A DNA stretch of 64,000 nucleotides, from assembly GCA_015231825.1 (NCBI GenBank), contig JADGAV010000008.1, positions 165,924 to 229,923 of the forward strand. Direction: 5' to 3'. Within the stretch, counting starts at the first letter, position 1, and each line of letters opens with the position of its first letter. The notes beneath the pieces were generated by a model. It saw only the letters and a list, made by a program, of their open reading frames with translations. It did no database searches and was not told where the DNA came from. This DNA comes from SAR324 cluster bacterium (GTDB taxonomy: Bacteria; SAR324; NAC60-12). The translations under genes and the position numbers were made by a program. This document shows positions 26,397 to 35,978 of the stretch, piece after piece.

Positions 26397-28721
26397 TCAA
26401 GGAGACCGAGAGAATTTAAAAAGAAATCTCAATAGCATTGCACCGAAAAAAAAGGAAGCAACGATCATCGGAAAATTCGGGAGATTGCCAAGCCCATCCA
26501 TAGACTCAAATCGTTCAGGACTTGCTCCGCCCCAGAGGAAGACAAAAATCCCAAGATGGCATAAAAGCAAGGGCGCACTGATCCAGCAGGGTAAACGGGA
26601 GACGAGCAGCGAGAGCGCAGTAAACAATAGTATAATGTTGGCATAAGAACCATGATGAATGACAATATTGGTCACGGGAGGACCGAAAAGCAGCAAGATC
26701 CAGAGCAAGAAGCTGAGAAAACAAATCTTTAAAATCCAAGAAATGCTCTCTGCATACAGTTTATTTTGACGGAAAACCGCAAAAAGAAATAAAAACCACC
26801 CTAAATTGAGCAATCCCAATGTTGGAATGATATGAAAAAACTGATTTTTGTGCCAATTCTCAGTGAACTCACTCCTCAGCCAATCAGTAGAATTTCCTTT
26901 CTTAGAAAATCCCTGCACCAGTGGACCCGTCTCTAAAAGCGATTTAAAATTTTCCTGTTTCAAATCCAGCCACTGCGTCAAACTGATTTTCCCGTAAGCA
27001 TTTTTGATCGATGCAAGGGAAGATTCATCATCAATCCCCGCAGAACCCGCGAAATGGAGTTTCAGCAATGCATTGCCTGGAGGGTCATAAAAATGCTGAT
27101 ATGCCATCCATGTTGAGTAAATTGAAAGGAAACACGCGATACCGATCATGATCTGCCCTATTCCAGGAAAATATCGTGGAGTCGCCAACAATAGAGCAAG
27201 AGCAAGCAAAGTAAAACTGACCCCACCATGCGCCAGCATGCCTGTTGCTGACGCCGAGGCGAAAATCACCATCTCGACAAGAGACAGTTTTTCTCTGCGA
27301 ATTATTTTCGGCAGAATCAGACTGATTGCAAAAACTACCTGCGAGCCGCCGTACAACTTTGGCCACACATAGATGCTGTTGACCAGGAAAAATCCGGAAA
27401 AAACGGCGAAGCTCATCACGAGACCAATCGTTCGCAGGGAAGCTCCCAAACTGCGGCACAAGGCCCAAATGGCCGGCACCCAGGCACACTGCAAAATCAG
27501 TGATAAAATTTGATAATGCTCTCCGACGCTCAGCAGTTGCATCAAAGGACGCTGGCTTAAAACCATTCCTGCCTGGAGCGGAGGTCGATCACTGCTTTTC
27601 CAATCCCCGTAAAAAGGACTGACATCAATTCCCAGATATAGTTTTTCTGCAAATATTTTTTGCAGAATATTGTCGGTGGGCAAAGCATGAGTGAAGCGAA
27701 TTCTGGGCAATATTTCTGCCGTGGCGGCATCCCCCGGATGATACAACAAGGCAAGGTAAAAACCGCCGACAAGAAACATGACAACAGCAGGAATCCGCAC
27801 ATCATCAGCAAATAGCTGATGCCAGATTGCTTTTTTATAGCGAGCCACATAGTAAAGGCTGCCCGCGCCCGCCGCCATCCATGCAGCACTGATCACCCTG
27901 CCAGGCTGATGATCCAACAGATAGACCCAAAAAATTCCGTAACCCGCCAGAGAACTGATTGTGAGAGACAAGCCCATAGTCAGGGCATCGGGAAGACGGC
28001 ACTTCTGTACGAGAAGAATTGCTAGAAAAACTGCCGGTATAAAAAGAAGGCAGAATTGGAAAAAATAGACGAGAATGAAAAGAACGGGCCGAACTTGAGA
28101 ATGAAGAACATCCCATTTATTGGGTTCCATTGGAACACTGATGCCAAGCCAGCGTGAATGCACAGAAGCAGGTTGCGTGGCTCCTCCTTCTGCCACCACA
28201 TGTACCCAGATTCCCCTCCACGAAGGTGGGAGCAGCCATCTGAAATTGACCCAGCTTTCCAGGGGGGGAGGAGAAACTTCGAGCGCTAAACGCTCCCGGG
28301 TGTCGAGACGTTCCAAATAGAGCTGATTCCCGGAAAGATGCGGGAATCCTGCGACCCTCATGCTCATGAGGACCGGTGCTTTGAACGCAGGAGTACTCAA
28401 TTTGCCGAACCAGTCACGGTTGTTGGCCCACAGTTCCCATAGCAGCGGATCCTCCCCTCTTGTTTCAAAATTCTCAAGCGATCGCCTGTCCGCATCAAAT
28501 GCAGTTTTGTTGGTCAGATACTTTCCAGTCACATGCCATCCCTTCAAAGGCCGTTCAGCGGGAAATGCTGCTCCGGCTTTGACGGGATAGTCATCCACTT
28601 TCAAGATAGGCTGCCTCGGTGGTATCAGCGGGATTTCCTCGCTCCAGCGGGAGATCACTGATCCTGCGGAACTGAAGATCCCTAAAACAATGAGCGCGCC
28701 TGCGAAAATTTTTTTCTTCAC
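26397..28721 (-). CDS. Large polytopic membrane protein of unknown function
   Basis: 774 aa starting at a GTG. One N-terminal hydrophobic segment precedes a soluble, probably extracytoplasmic domain (about 35-205, Trp- and Pro-rich, beta-like). About a dozen transmembrane helices run to the C-terminus, interrupted by a soluble loop around 545-625. I do not recognise the family. The arrangement (leading ectodomain, polytopic core, acidic residues in the loop after an early helix) is compatible with a GT-C transferase or a polysaccharide-modifying membrane protein. It is 47 nt upstream of the GT-C-like gene in the same direction, so they are probably co-transcribed. Confidence 0.55.
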   Translation of the reverse strand: MKKKIFAGALIVLGIFSSAGSVISRWSEEIPLIPPRQPILKVDDYPVKAGAAFPAERPLKGWHVTGKYLTNKTAFDADRRSLENFETRGEDPLLWELWANNRDWFGKLSTPAFKAPVLMSMRVAGFPHLSGNQLYLERLDTRERLALEVSPPPLESWVNFRWLLPPSWRGIWVHVVAEGGATQPASVHSRWLGISVPMEPNKWDVLHSQVRPVLFILVYFFQFCLLFIPAVFLAILLVQKCRLPDALTMGLSLTISSLAGYGIFWVYLLDHQPGRVISAAWMAAGAGSLYYVARYKKAIWHQLFADDVRIPAVVMFLVGGFYLALLYHPGDAATAEILPRIRFTHALPTDNILQKIFAEKLYLGIDVSPFYGDWKSSDRPPLQAGMVLSQRPLMQLLSVGEHYQILSLILQCAWVPAIWALCRSLGASLRTIGLVMSFAVFSGFFLVNSIYVWPKLYGGSQVVFAISLILPKIIRREKLSLVEMVIFASASATGMLAHGGVSFTLLALALLLATPRYFPGIGQIMIGIACFLSIYSTWMAYQHFYDPPGNALLKLHFAGSAGIDDESSLASIKNAYGKISLTQWLDLKQENFKSLLETGPLVQGFSKKGNSTDWLRSEFTENWHKNQFFHIIPTLGLLNLGWFLFLFAVFRQNKLYAESISWILKICFLSFLLWILLLFGPPVTNIVIHHGSYANIILLFTALSLLVSRLPCWISAPLLLCHLGIFVFLWGGASPERFESMDGLGNLPNFPMIVASFFFGAMLLRFLFKFSRSP

Positions 28722-28831
28722 ATAAACTCTGAAGCTAGAGATGGGCTAAACCGCTGCTGTCGTAATGGATTGCCGGGACAGGCATGAAGAGATTGAAAGA
28801 AGAAAGAGCGGCTCTGGCAAAGGGCCCTAAG

Positions 28832-29485
28832 TCAGCAGCCCGGGGTGTGATGCACTCCCATCTTCCTGAATGCCATCTGCTGAAGTTCCTCTGCCAGCTC
28901 CAAAGTTTTTTGAGCAGCCTGTCGTGCCTGATTCTGCAATTCTTCCGTCTTTGCATATTTTTCCAATACTTCCTTTCCCAGGCGCTGATGGTACGTTTCA
29001 TCAGGTTGGATAATTTCTTCGTACAGGTGAGCGGTTTTTGCATCTCCCTGCTGTCGGCACAATTCAATAAATTGCTCATTTTTAATCAAAGCAATGGCTT
29101 CCCGGGTAAATTGACCGGCCGCCACCCGTTCCACCGTATGATCAAGTGTTTTCAAGTAGTTGAACAAAGGGCTGTATCCGGCAGCCAAAGGGTCAAAAGC
29201 ACTCAAATCTTCACCCATTTCATGCAGGCGATCCGCGATCAGATGATAGTGTCTCGCTTCATCTCCCACTTGTCTGGAAAAGCCCAGTTTGACATCCACT
29301 TCCGGAGTGGAATGGACCCAATACGCCGCCAGTTCCGTCGCTTCCATTTCGTTTTTTAATGCAATCTTCAGGAGCTGCCTGATGTTCAAAGATTCATGCT
29401 CTTCCAAAGACGGCTGCTGCTTCAATTGAGACAGCAGGGTGTTATTGCTGTCCTCCAATTCTTTTACAAACTCATTTGATTCCAT
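28832..29485 (-). CDS. Ferritin-like di-iron protein
   Basis: 217-residue all-helical protein with two Glu-plus-E-x-x-H type ligand sets of the ferritin-like fold. One is a Glu in ALKNEMEATELAAYW with DEARHYHL; the other is DETYHQRLG with E residues of the preceding helix. It resembles rubrerythrin/MiaE/DUF455-type di-iron proteins but has no rubredoxin domain. The C-terminus is a Gln/Glu-rich helix followed by HHTPGC. Activity (oxidase, peroxide scavenging or hydroxylation) cannot be chosen. It lies downstream of pit and DUF47 in the same direction. Confidence 0.7.
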   Translation of the reverse strand: MESNEFVKELEDSNNTLLSQLKQQPSLEEHESLNIRQLLKIALKNEMEATELAAYWVHSTPEVDVKLGFSRQVGDEARHYHLIADRLHEMGEDLSAFDPLAAGYSPLFNYLKTLDHTVERVAAGQFTREAIALIKNEQFIELCRQQGDAKTAHLYEEIIQPDETYHQRLGKEVLEKYAKTEELQNQARQAAQKTLELAEELQQMAFRKMGVHHTPGC

Positions 29486-29542
29486 AACATTTTCCTTTTT
29501 TGAAAAATAGACGAATTTCTAAAAAATCGTTCCGTCCTGCCG

Positions 29543-29565
29543 GGCAGAAGCGGTGCTGTTCTGCC
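29543..29565 (-). terminator. Hairpin between pit and the ferritin-like gene
   Basis: Perfect 7-bp stem GGCAGAA/TTCTGCC with a 9-nt loop, 17 nt beyond the pit stop. A run of six T residues follows on the minus strand only about 15 nt later, so termination strength is uncertain. Confidence 0.4.
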
Positions 29566-29581
29566 TGCAGAGCAAAGCAGC

Positions 29582-30613
29582 TTACCGGGAAGTCTGCAGG
29601 GAGACTTTGGGAGCAATTCCATATTCTTTCACAACTTCCTGCTCAAAGACATTTTTAACCACATAAAGGGCCACCAGACACACCACTGCAGCAATCACTG
29701 GAGTGGCAATCCAGCCGAGGACGATCCGTCCAAGAACTTTCAGTTTAATTGTGTTTCCTCCGCGAATCAAGCCCACGCCAAGTACCGCCCCCACCAGGGC
29801 TTGCGAAGAAGAAACAGGGATGCCGAGATACCCGAAAATATCGAGCACCAGTGCTTCAGAAGCAATAGCAATAAAAGCTGTCATCGAATCCAGTTTGACC
29901 AGATCCCCCCCCACGGTGATCATCACCCCGTATGAATAGGTGATCACACCAACAGAAATCCCCAGGGCCCCGAGGACACTCAAAAGCCGCGCTTCGCTGA
30001 AAGGAATTCCCAGAATAACGGTATCATTAAAAATCCCGGAACCGTTGAAGACTCCAACCACATTCCCCATGTTGTTGCCCCCCAGGGCCCAGGCGCCGTA
30101 GGAACCAACGGCAATCAACCCATACCTCAGGTAGGCATCAAGGACCAGCATGTGGGTTTTGACATGCTTCAAAATGAATGCGATCAAATAATACAGTACA
30201 ATGGAAGCTACTGCACATAGAAGCGGGGATGCGACCCAGGCAATCACGATAGGAATCAATTTCGCCCAGGCCACAGATTTTCCTGCGAAATAGCTCCAGG
30301 ACAGAGCCGATCCGACTATCGCTTGCGTGGTGGAGACCGGCAGGTTGAGCCGGGTCATCCACATCACCGTCAATGCAGCAGCCAGTGCTGCGGTGAAGGC
30401 ACCTGATATGGAGTCGATTGCCCCCAGCTTCCCTATTCGTTCAACACCCAGGGGACCGACGATCACTCCCCCCAGAATCACAAAAATAGTAGTAATGATG
30501 GCCGCGGTGCGAAATCGGACCATCCTTGAAGCAACTGCAGTCCCGAAGATATTTGCAGCATCATTTGCCCCCAGAGACCAACCTAAAAACAGGGCACTTG
30601 TCAGCCACCCCAT
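29582..30613 (-). CDS. pit: Low-affinity inorganic phosphate transporter, PiT family
   Basis: Inner-membrane phosphate carrier (H+ or Na+ coupled). The two inverted PiT repeats are visible: GANDAANIFGTAVASR in the first helices with TTQAIVGSALSW, and GNNMGNVVGVF then PVSSSQALVGAVLG in the second half. About ten transmembrane helices. 343 aa is within the compact bacterial type. It follows the DUF47 gene by 11 nt on the same strand, the classic PiT-accessory pair. Confidence 0.92.
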   Translation of the reverse strand: MGWLTSALFLGWSLGANDAANIFGTAVASRMVRFRTAAIITTIFVILGGVIVGPLGVERIGKLGAIDSISGAFTAALAAALTVMWMTRLNLPVSTTQAIVGSALSWSYFAGKSVAWAKLIPIVIAWVASPLLCAVASIVLYYLIAFILKHVKTHMLVLDAYLRYGLIAVGSYGAWALGGNNMGNVVGVFNGSGIFNDTVILGIPFSEARLLSVLGALGISVGVITYSYGVMITVGGDLVKLDSMTAFIAIASEALVLDIFGYLGIPVSSSQALVGAVLGVGLIRGGNTIKLKVLGRIVLGWIATPVIAAVVCLVALYVVKNVFEQEVVKEYGIAPKVSLQTSR

Positions 30614-30624
30614 GCCGTTCCTTT

Positions 30625-31320
30625 CTACATCGCACGTTTGATTGCGAAAATGAGGATGGCGTCTGAAACATCTTCCGCCGTGTTGGAGATGCTGCCAATG
30701 TATTGAATTAGACGCTTAATTTGATATTTTCTCACCAATTCCAGATCCTCCTGATCAAAGACCGCCTGCAGCAGACGAAGTTCGACCTTATCCACTTCAC
30801 TCTCATGACGGCTGACTTCTTCTGTGAGGAGACGCACCGATCGCAGATCAGCAAAAAGCGCATCTGTCGCCTGTACCAGCTTGCTGATCGTCAAGCCGGT
30901 TTTCGTCAGCATTTGCCGAAACAAATCATGGAGAGTCTCCGGAACCACCGGTTTTTCAATTTGAATATCACGCAGCGAATGCTTGAAGAGGCTGGGAATT
31001 TGATCCAGAGAATTCAGCAGCCAAAGAATATCTTCTCGAGAATCAGGCATCAGGGATTGCGCAAACAAACTGATTTGAATCTGGCGCCCCAACTCATCCA
31101 TTTTCTTCTCGATCGCCCCCAATTCCTTAACCTGATCCTGAAATTGGTCAGCTTGCTGACTGAAGTAGGAAAAGAAGGCTTCCTGGTAGAGCAGTCCCAT
31201 ATCTTCCATACATCGCAGAAAATGATGGATCTTTTCTTCAATTTCATACTGTTTCTTAAAAAAGAATGATTGATTTTTCTTTTTTTCAAACATTCTGCTA
31301 AGTCGTTGGTCAGAGTTCAT
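30625..31320 (-). CDS. DUF47 (PhoU-like) phosphate-transport accessory protein
   Basis: 231-residue helical, PhoU-like protein, the usual partner encoded just upstream of PiT transporters. It is rich in Glu/Gln/Leu heptads, with the E-x-x-x-D helix E-S-E-V-D-K-V-E-L-R-L near 180-190 as in DUF47 proteins. In relatives it modulates Pit activity. It is the first gene of the leftward transcript and shares its upstream region with ugpB. Confidence 0.85.
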   Translation of the reverse strand: MNSDQRLSRMFEKKKNQSFFFKKQYEIEEKIHHFLRCMEDMGLLYQEAFFSYFSQQADQFQDQVKELGAIEKKMDELGRQIQISLFAQSLMPDSREDILWLLNSLDQIPSLFKHSLRDIQIEKPVVPETLHDLFRQMLTKTGLTISKLVQATDALFADLRSVRLLTEEVSRHESEVDKVELRLLQAVFDQEDLELVRKYQIKRLIQYIGSISNTAEDVSDAILIFAIKRAM

Positions 31321-31739
31321 TCACTTTCCATTGGGCAAAAGGAGGGGAGGGTTTTTTTCCATGATCCGGCGAAAAACGGCATTTCACCACATTTTCTTTG
31401 TTGGATCAAGTTTTGCTCGGACAATGCACTTCCGGAACAGAATATTGCATGAAAAACCCGACCTTCCTCTCAATATTCCATTGTCAAATACTCAGCAAAT
31501 GCTTCTATTCTCAGAAAACAGTTTGTTTTCGACTTTATAAATATTTTTTATTAAGTCCATCAAAAATGATTATTGGCTTGAATAGATGAAAATTGTTAAT
31601 GTTCCATTGTCTCAATAAAGAATTTGTAAAATTCTTTTTCAATGCCACACGCTTCTGAGTATATTCTTTCGGCATTCCTTTGCTTTGCTCAGGGATGCAA
31701 AAAATGTGGCGAATTTCTTAATATGAGGAGGATCATACT
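31321..31739. other. Divergent intergenic region between DUF47-pit and ugpB
   Basis: 419 bp, AT-rich toward ugpB, with no gene that I can support. It contains a 10-bp direct repeat TTCCATTGTC at 31476-31485 and 31602-31611 and a perfect inverted repeat (separate entry). I found no match to an enterobacterial Pho box. AGGAGG lies before the ugpB ATG. Confidence 0.5.
31617..31637. promoter_or_regulatory. Perfect 9-bp-arm inverted repeat upstream of ugpB
   Basis: AAAGAATTT and AAATTCTTT separated by GTA, about 100 nt before the ugpB start. This geometry suits a dimeric repressor or activator site. The AAGAATT core also occurs in the paired elements of the glpV-glpK region. Confidence 0.4.
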
Positions 31740-33062
31740 ATGAAAAAAAGAATATTATTAGCCAGTTTAGCCGCAGGCTTATTTCTGAGCATTTTCAGTA
31801 ACGGCGCAACGGCCGCGACGGAAATCCAGTGGTGGCATGCGATGTCAGGGCAGCTGGGAGAAACGGTCAATCATTTGGTCAAAGGATTCAACGACAGTCA
31901 GAGCGATTACGTGCTCAAAGCAGTTCATAAAGGCAACTACACAGAAACAATGACGGCAGCAATTGCCGCGTTTCGCGCGAAGCAGCAACCGCACATCGTC
32001 CAGGTTTTTGAAGTGGGAACCGCGAGCATGATGGCGGCAAAAGGCGCCATCTATCCGGTTCATGAATTGATGGCAGATGCTGGAGAGCCCTTTAATGAAA
32101 GCAGTTACCTTTCCGCAGTGATCGGATATTACACCACCACTGACGGAAAACTTCTCTCCATGCCTTTCAACAGTTCCACTCCCGTCCTTTACTGGAACAA
32201 AGACGCTTTTAAAAAAGCAGGCCTGGATCGTGCGCCAACGACATGGCAGGAAGTCGGCGAATATTCCAAAAAACTGATTGCCAGCGGAGCTGCGGAATGC
32301 GGATTCACCACAGGATGGCAGTCATGGGTACAGTTGGAAAACTTCGGCACCTGGCACAATACTGCATTTGCTTCAAAAGAGAATGGCTTTGCAGGCCTTG
32401 ACACCGAAATGCAGTTCAACAGTCCATTGCATGTGAGGCACATCAAACAGATGGCAGATTGGCAGAAAGAGAAAATCTTTGTTTATGGAGGAAGACGCAG
32501 CACAGGCAATCCGATGTTTGTTGAAGGAAAATGCGCAATGCTGACCAATTCTTCCGCATCCTATGGAGGGATTAAGCAGTCAGCCAAATTCGCCTTCGGT
32601 ACCAGCAAACTGCCTTATTATGAAGGAGTTGCAGGTGCCCCGCAAAACAGCATCATCGGTGGTGCGACCCTCTGGGTTCTCAAAGGCGGATCAAAGGAAG
32701 AATACAAAGGGGTCGCAAAATTCATGACCTACCTTTCCGGGATTGAAGCACAAACGTATTGGCACAAAAACACTGGTTATGTCCCGATTACCAATGCGGC
32801 ATATAAAATGGTAAAAGATTCTGGTTATTATTCAACCCCGGATGGCGCTGACCGTGACATCGCCATTCTGCAAATGAGCAGCAAGGCACCCACCGGAAAT
32901 TCGAGAGGATTACGTCTTGGAAATTTTGTCCAGGCGCGTGACATCATCAATGAAGAACTCGAAGCAATCTGGGCTGGCAAGAAAACGGCCCAGCAGGGTT
33001 TGGACGATGCTGTCAGTCGCAGCAACGCACTCCTCCGCAAGTTTGAGCGAGCCAACAAATAA
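31740..33062 (+). CDS. ugpB: sn-glycerol-3-phosphate ABC transporter, substrate-binding protein
   Basis: Periplasmic binding protein for G3P or glycerophosphocholine. A signal peptide (MKKRILLASLAAGLFLSIFS, cleavage near ATAA) is followed by the cluster D fold starting T-E-I-Q-W-W-H-A-M-S-G. Later segments include YWNKDAFKKAGLD and KCAMLTNSSASYGGIK. 440 aa is normal for UgpB. The start is backed by AGGAGG. First gene of ugpB-A-E-C-Q, all on the plus strand with tight spacing. Confidence 0.93.
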   Translation: MKKRILLASLAAGLFLSIFSNGATAATEIQWWHAMSGQLGETVNHLVKGFNDSQSDYVLKAVHKGNYTETMTAAIAAFRAKQQPHIVQVFEVGTASMMAAKGAIYPVHELMADAGEPFNESSYLSAVIGYYTTTDGKLLSMPFNSSTPVLYWNKDAFKKAGLDRAPTTWQEVGEYSKKLIASGAAECGFTTGWQSWVQLENFGTWHNTAFASKENGFAGLDTEMQFNSPLHVRHIKQMADWQKEKIFVYGGRRSTGNPMFVEGKCAMLTNSSASYGGIKQSAKFAFGTSKLPYYEGVAGAPQNSIIGGATLWVLKGGSKEEYKGVAKFMTYLSGIEAQTYWHKNTGYVPITNAAYKMVKDSGYYSTPDGADRDIAILQMSSKAPTGNSRGLRLGNFVQARDIINEELEAIWAGKKTAQQGLDDAVSRSNALLRKFERANK

Positions 33063-33143
33063 ATTTTCCTGGTTTCCTCCCCGCTCCCTTCGAAAGCAAG
33101 AATTCATCTTCTTTTGAGGGGAGTTTGGCATGAAAGGAGTAAA

Positions 33144-34025
33144 ATGCAAAAGCGTGTCACCTTTCGAAATCTTTGGCTTCCCTATTTGCTGCTTGCACCT
33201 CAAGTCACGATCACCCTAATTTTTTTCATTTGGCCGGCCAGTCAAGCTCTTTACCAGTCCGTCCTGATGGAAGATGCCTTCGGCCTGAAATCTGAATTTG
33301 TCTGGTTGGAAAATTTTGAGGCCATCTTCACCGATTCCAATTATTTGGCATCGATGAAAACCACCGCCATCTTCACCGTTTCTACTACCCTGCTCAGTTT
33401 ATCCACATCACTGTTTTTTGCAGTGAAAGCCGATCGTGTGATCCGGGGAGCTTCCGTCTACAAAGCAATCATGCTCTGGCCATATGCCATTGCTCCTGCA
33501 ATCGCCGGGGTGCTTTGGCTTTTCATGTTCAACCCGGGCAACGGGATCATCATGCTTGCCCTGGAACATCTGGCTTACAATTGGAACCATGTCCTCAACG
33601 GTGATCAAGCGATGGTTCTGGTAGTCATTGCCTCGGCCTGGAATCAAATTGCCTACAATTTCATTTTTTTCCTGGCAGGACTTCAAATGATCCAGCAATC
33701 TTATATTGAAGCAGCAGCCATGGATGGGGCAGGACCGACAAGACGGTTTTGGACCATCATTTTTCCGCTTCTCTCCCCGACTACTTTTTTCCTGATTGTA
33801 GTCAATATCGTTTTTGCTTTTTTCAGCACCTTCGGCGTCATCCACGCCGTCACCGAAGGCGGCCCTTATCAGGCAACAGAAATTCTGGTCTACAAAGTCT
33901 TCCGTGATGGCTTCGTGGGGCTCGATCTGGGAGGTTCAGCAGCCCAATCGGTGATCTTGATGGCGATTGTCATCTCCTTAACATTTATTCAGTTTCGATA
34001 TGTAGAAAGGAGGGTGGAGTACTGA
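33144..34025 (+). CDS. ugpA: sn-glycerol-3-phosphate ABC transporter permease
   Basis: Six-helix inner-membrane permease, 293 aa from the ATG at 33144, chosen because AAAGGAG lies just before it (an open TTG frame runs to 33114). The EAA loop for contact with the ATPase reads [10 protein letters not shown] (about 190-199). Its stop overlaps the ugpE start by one base, so translation is coupled. Confidence 0.93.
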   Translation: MQKRVTFRNLWLPYLLLAPQVTITLIFFIWPASQALYQSVLMEDAFGLKSEFVWLENFEAIFTDSNYLASMKTTAIFTVSTTLLSLSTSLFFAVKADRVIRGASVYKAIMLWPYAIAPAIAGVLWLFMFNPGNGIIMLALEHLAYNWNHVLNGDQAMVLVVIASAWNQIAYNFIFFLAGLQMIQQSYIEAAAMDGAGPTRRFWTIIFPLLSPTTFFLIVVNIVFAFFSTFGVIHAVTEGGPYQATEILVYKVFRDGFVGLDLGGSAAQSVILMAIVISLTFIQFRYVERRVEY

Positions 34026-34870
34026 TGGTAGAAAATCGTTCCTTTCAAAAAGTTGTCACTCATAGTTCCTTGATCATTGGTGTCTTTATCATCATTTTCC
34101 CGATTTACATTGCTCTGGTAACCTCTTCTCATGAGCAGGCGGAAGTCGCATCAACCGTTCAGACCTGGTTCGGCAGCGCCTTTCTTGACAATTATTCCAC
34201 CATTCTGACAACCGGGAGAGAATCAACCGGGGCCATTCCCATTTCATTGATGATGTGGAACAGTCTCATTATGGCGGTTGGTATTACCGTCGGAAAGATT
34301 GTCATATCTATCATTTCGGCCTATGCCATTGTCTATTTCAAATTTCCTCTTAGAATGTTTTTCTTTTGGATCATCTTTGTCACTTTGATGCTTCCAGTTG
34401 AAGTCCGAATATTACCAACCTATGAAGTGGTCGCGGACCTGGGATTACTGAATTCTTATACAGGACTGATCCTCCCCTTGATTGCTTCAGCAACGGCAAC
34501 CTTTCTTTTTCGCCAGTTTTTTCTCACCATCCCCGATGAGTATGTGGAAGCAGCCAGGGTAGACGGTGCAGGACCAATTCGATTCTTCATCGATATCCTG
34601 CTCCCTCTTTCACAAACCAGCATAGCCGCACTGTCTGTGATTCTTTTCACTTATGGATGGAACCAGTATCTCTGGCCGCTTTTAATCACCACTGAAGAGA
34701 GCATGACGACCATTGTGATGGGGATCAAACGGATGATTGTAGTCGAGGATTCCGTTCCTGAATGGAATCTGACAATGGCAACCGCCCTCTTGGCGATGGT
34801 GCCACCTCTGGCAGTGGTGGTGGGCATGCAGCGTCAATTCATCAAAGGTCTGGTGGAAACTGAAAAATAA
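34025..34870 (+). CDS. ugpE: sn-glycerol-3-phosphate ABC transporter permease
   Basis: Second permease subunit, 281 aa, about six transmembrane helices. The EAA loop is E-A-A-R-V-D-G-A-G-P near residue 176. AAGGAGGGTGGAG lies inside the end of ugpA just before this start. Pairs with UgpA to form the membrane channel. Confidence 0.93.
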   Translation: MVENRSFQKVVTHSSLIIGVFIIIFPIYIALVTSSHEQAEVASTVQTWFGSAFLDNYSTILTTGRESTGAIPISLMMWNSLIMAVGITVGKIVISIISAYAIVYFKFPLRMFFFWIIFVTLMLPVEVRILPTYEVVADLGLLNSYTGLILPLIASATATFLFRQFFLTIPDEYVEAARVDGAGPIRFFIDILLPLSQTSIAALSVILFTYGWNQYLWPLLITTEESMTTIVMGIKRMIVVEDSVPEWNLTMATALLAMVPPLAVVVGMQRQFIKGLVETEK

Positions 34871-34891
34871 ATAGACAAAAGGAGTCAGCCC

Positions 34892-35974
34892 ATGGCACAT
34901 GTCAGTTTGCAGGGAGTGCGCAAAAGCTTTGATAGTCTGGAAATCCTGCACGGGATTGATTGTGAAATTGAAGATGGAGAATTCATTGTCATTTTAGGTC
35001 CATCCGGCTGCGGAAAATCGACGCTCCTGCGGGTGATTGCCGGATTGGAAACACTGAGCGGCGGAACGGTCACGATTGGTGAGAAAATTGTCAATGAACT
35101 GGAACCCGCGGACCGGGATATTGCCATGGTTTTTCAAAACTATGCCCTTTATCCCCACATGACGGTCTACAAAAATATGGCCTACAGTCTTAAGATTCGA
35201 GGACTCTCTAAAACAGAAATTGAGCAACGAGTGCAGGACGCCGCAAAAATCCTGGAGTTGGGCGACCTGCTTCATCGAAAACCCAGACAGTTGTCAGGAG
35301 GGCAACGTCAACGAGTGGCAATGGGACGTTGCATTGTAAGGGAACCCAAAGTTTTTCTATTTGATGAACCTTTGAGCAACCTTGACGCCAAATTGCGAGT
35401 CCAGATGAGGTTTGAGCTGAGACAGCTTCATGAAAGTCTGAAAATCACCTCCATCTATGTGACCCATGATCAGGTGGAAGCAATGACCCTGGCTGATCGA
35501 TTGATTGTGATGGACGGCGGCAATGCGGCGCAAATTGGTTCTCCCCTTGAAGTCTATGAACAACCGATGACCAAATTTGTCGCCGGTTTTATCGGATCTC
35601 CGGCCATTAATTTTTTTAATGGAAAAATGAGCGGTGACGGCAGCCAGGTCGAGCTGGTGGATTCGACCTGTCTCTCATTGGGAAAAAACGGATTGAAAAA
35701 ACATGGCGGAAGCGAGGTGACATTGGGAATTCGTCCAGAGGATTTCAAGGTGGTGGAAGACGATCAGGCGATGATACACCTGCAGGTGGACATGGTCGAA
35801 ACACTTGGCGCCGACACTTTGATTCATGGACATCTTGGCAAAATTGATACCGATTTTATTGTACGTCTGTCAGGGACCCACCATTTGAAAAGGGGAATCA
35901 AATTGCCACTTTCTGTGTCTCCCGAAAAATTGCACTTCTTCGAATCTCAAAACGGAAATCGAATTCAAAACTGA
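34892..35974 (+). CDS. ugpC: sn-glycerol-3-phosphate ABC transporter ATP-binding protein
   Basis: ATPase of the UgpC/MalK type, 360 aa. Walker A GPSGCGKST (about 35-43), Q-loop FQNYALYPHM, signature LSGGQRQRVAMGR, Walker B VFLFDEPLSNLDAK, then the H-loop His in YVTHD. The C-terminal OB-fold regulatory domain (about 240-360) contains TLGIRPEDF. In relatives this domain mediates inhibition of uptake, so similar control is possible. 21 nt after ugpE. Confidence 0.93.
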   Translation: MAHVSLQGVRKSFDSLEILHGIDCEIEDGEFIVILGPSGCGKSTLLRVIAGLETLSGGTVTIGEKIVNELEPADRDIAMVFQNYALYPHMTVYKNMAYSLKIRGLSKTEIEQRVQDAAKILELGDLLHRKPRQLSGGQRQRVAMGRCIVREPKVFLFDEPLSNLDAKLRVQMRFELRQLHESLKITSIYVTHDQVEAMTLADRLIVMDGGNAAQIGSPLEVYEQPMTKFVAGFIGSPAINFFNGKMSGDGSQVELVDSTCLSLGKNGLKKHGGSEVTLGIRPEDFKVVEDDQAMIHLQVDMVETLGADTLIHGHLGKIDTDFIVRLSGTHHLKRGIKLPLSVSPEKLHFFESQNGNRIQN

Positions 35975-35978
35975 GGCT

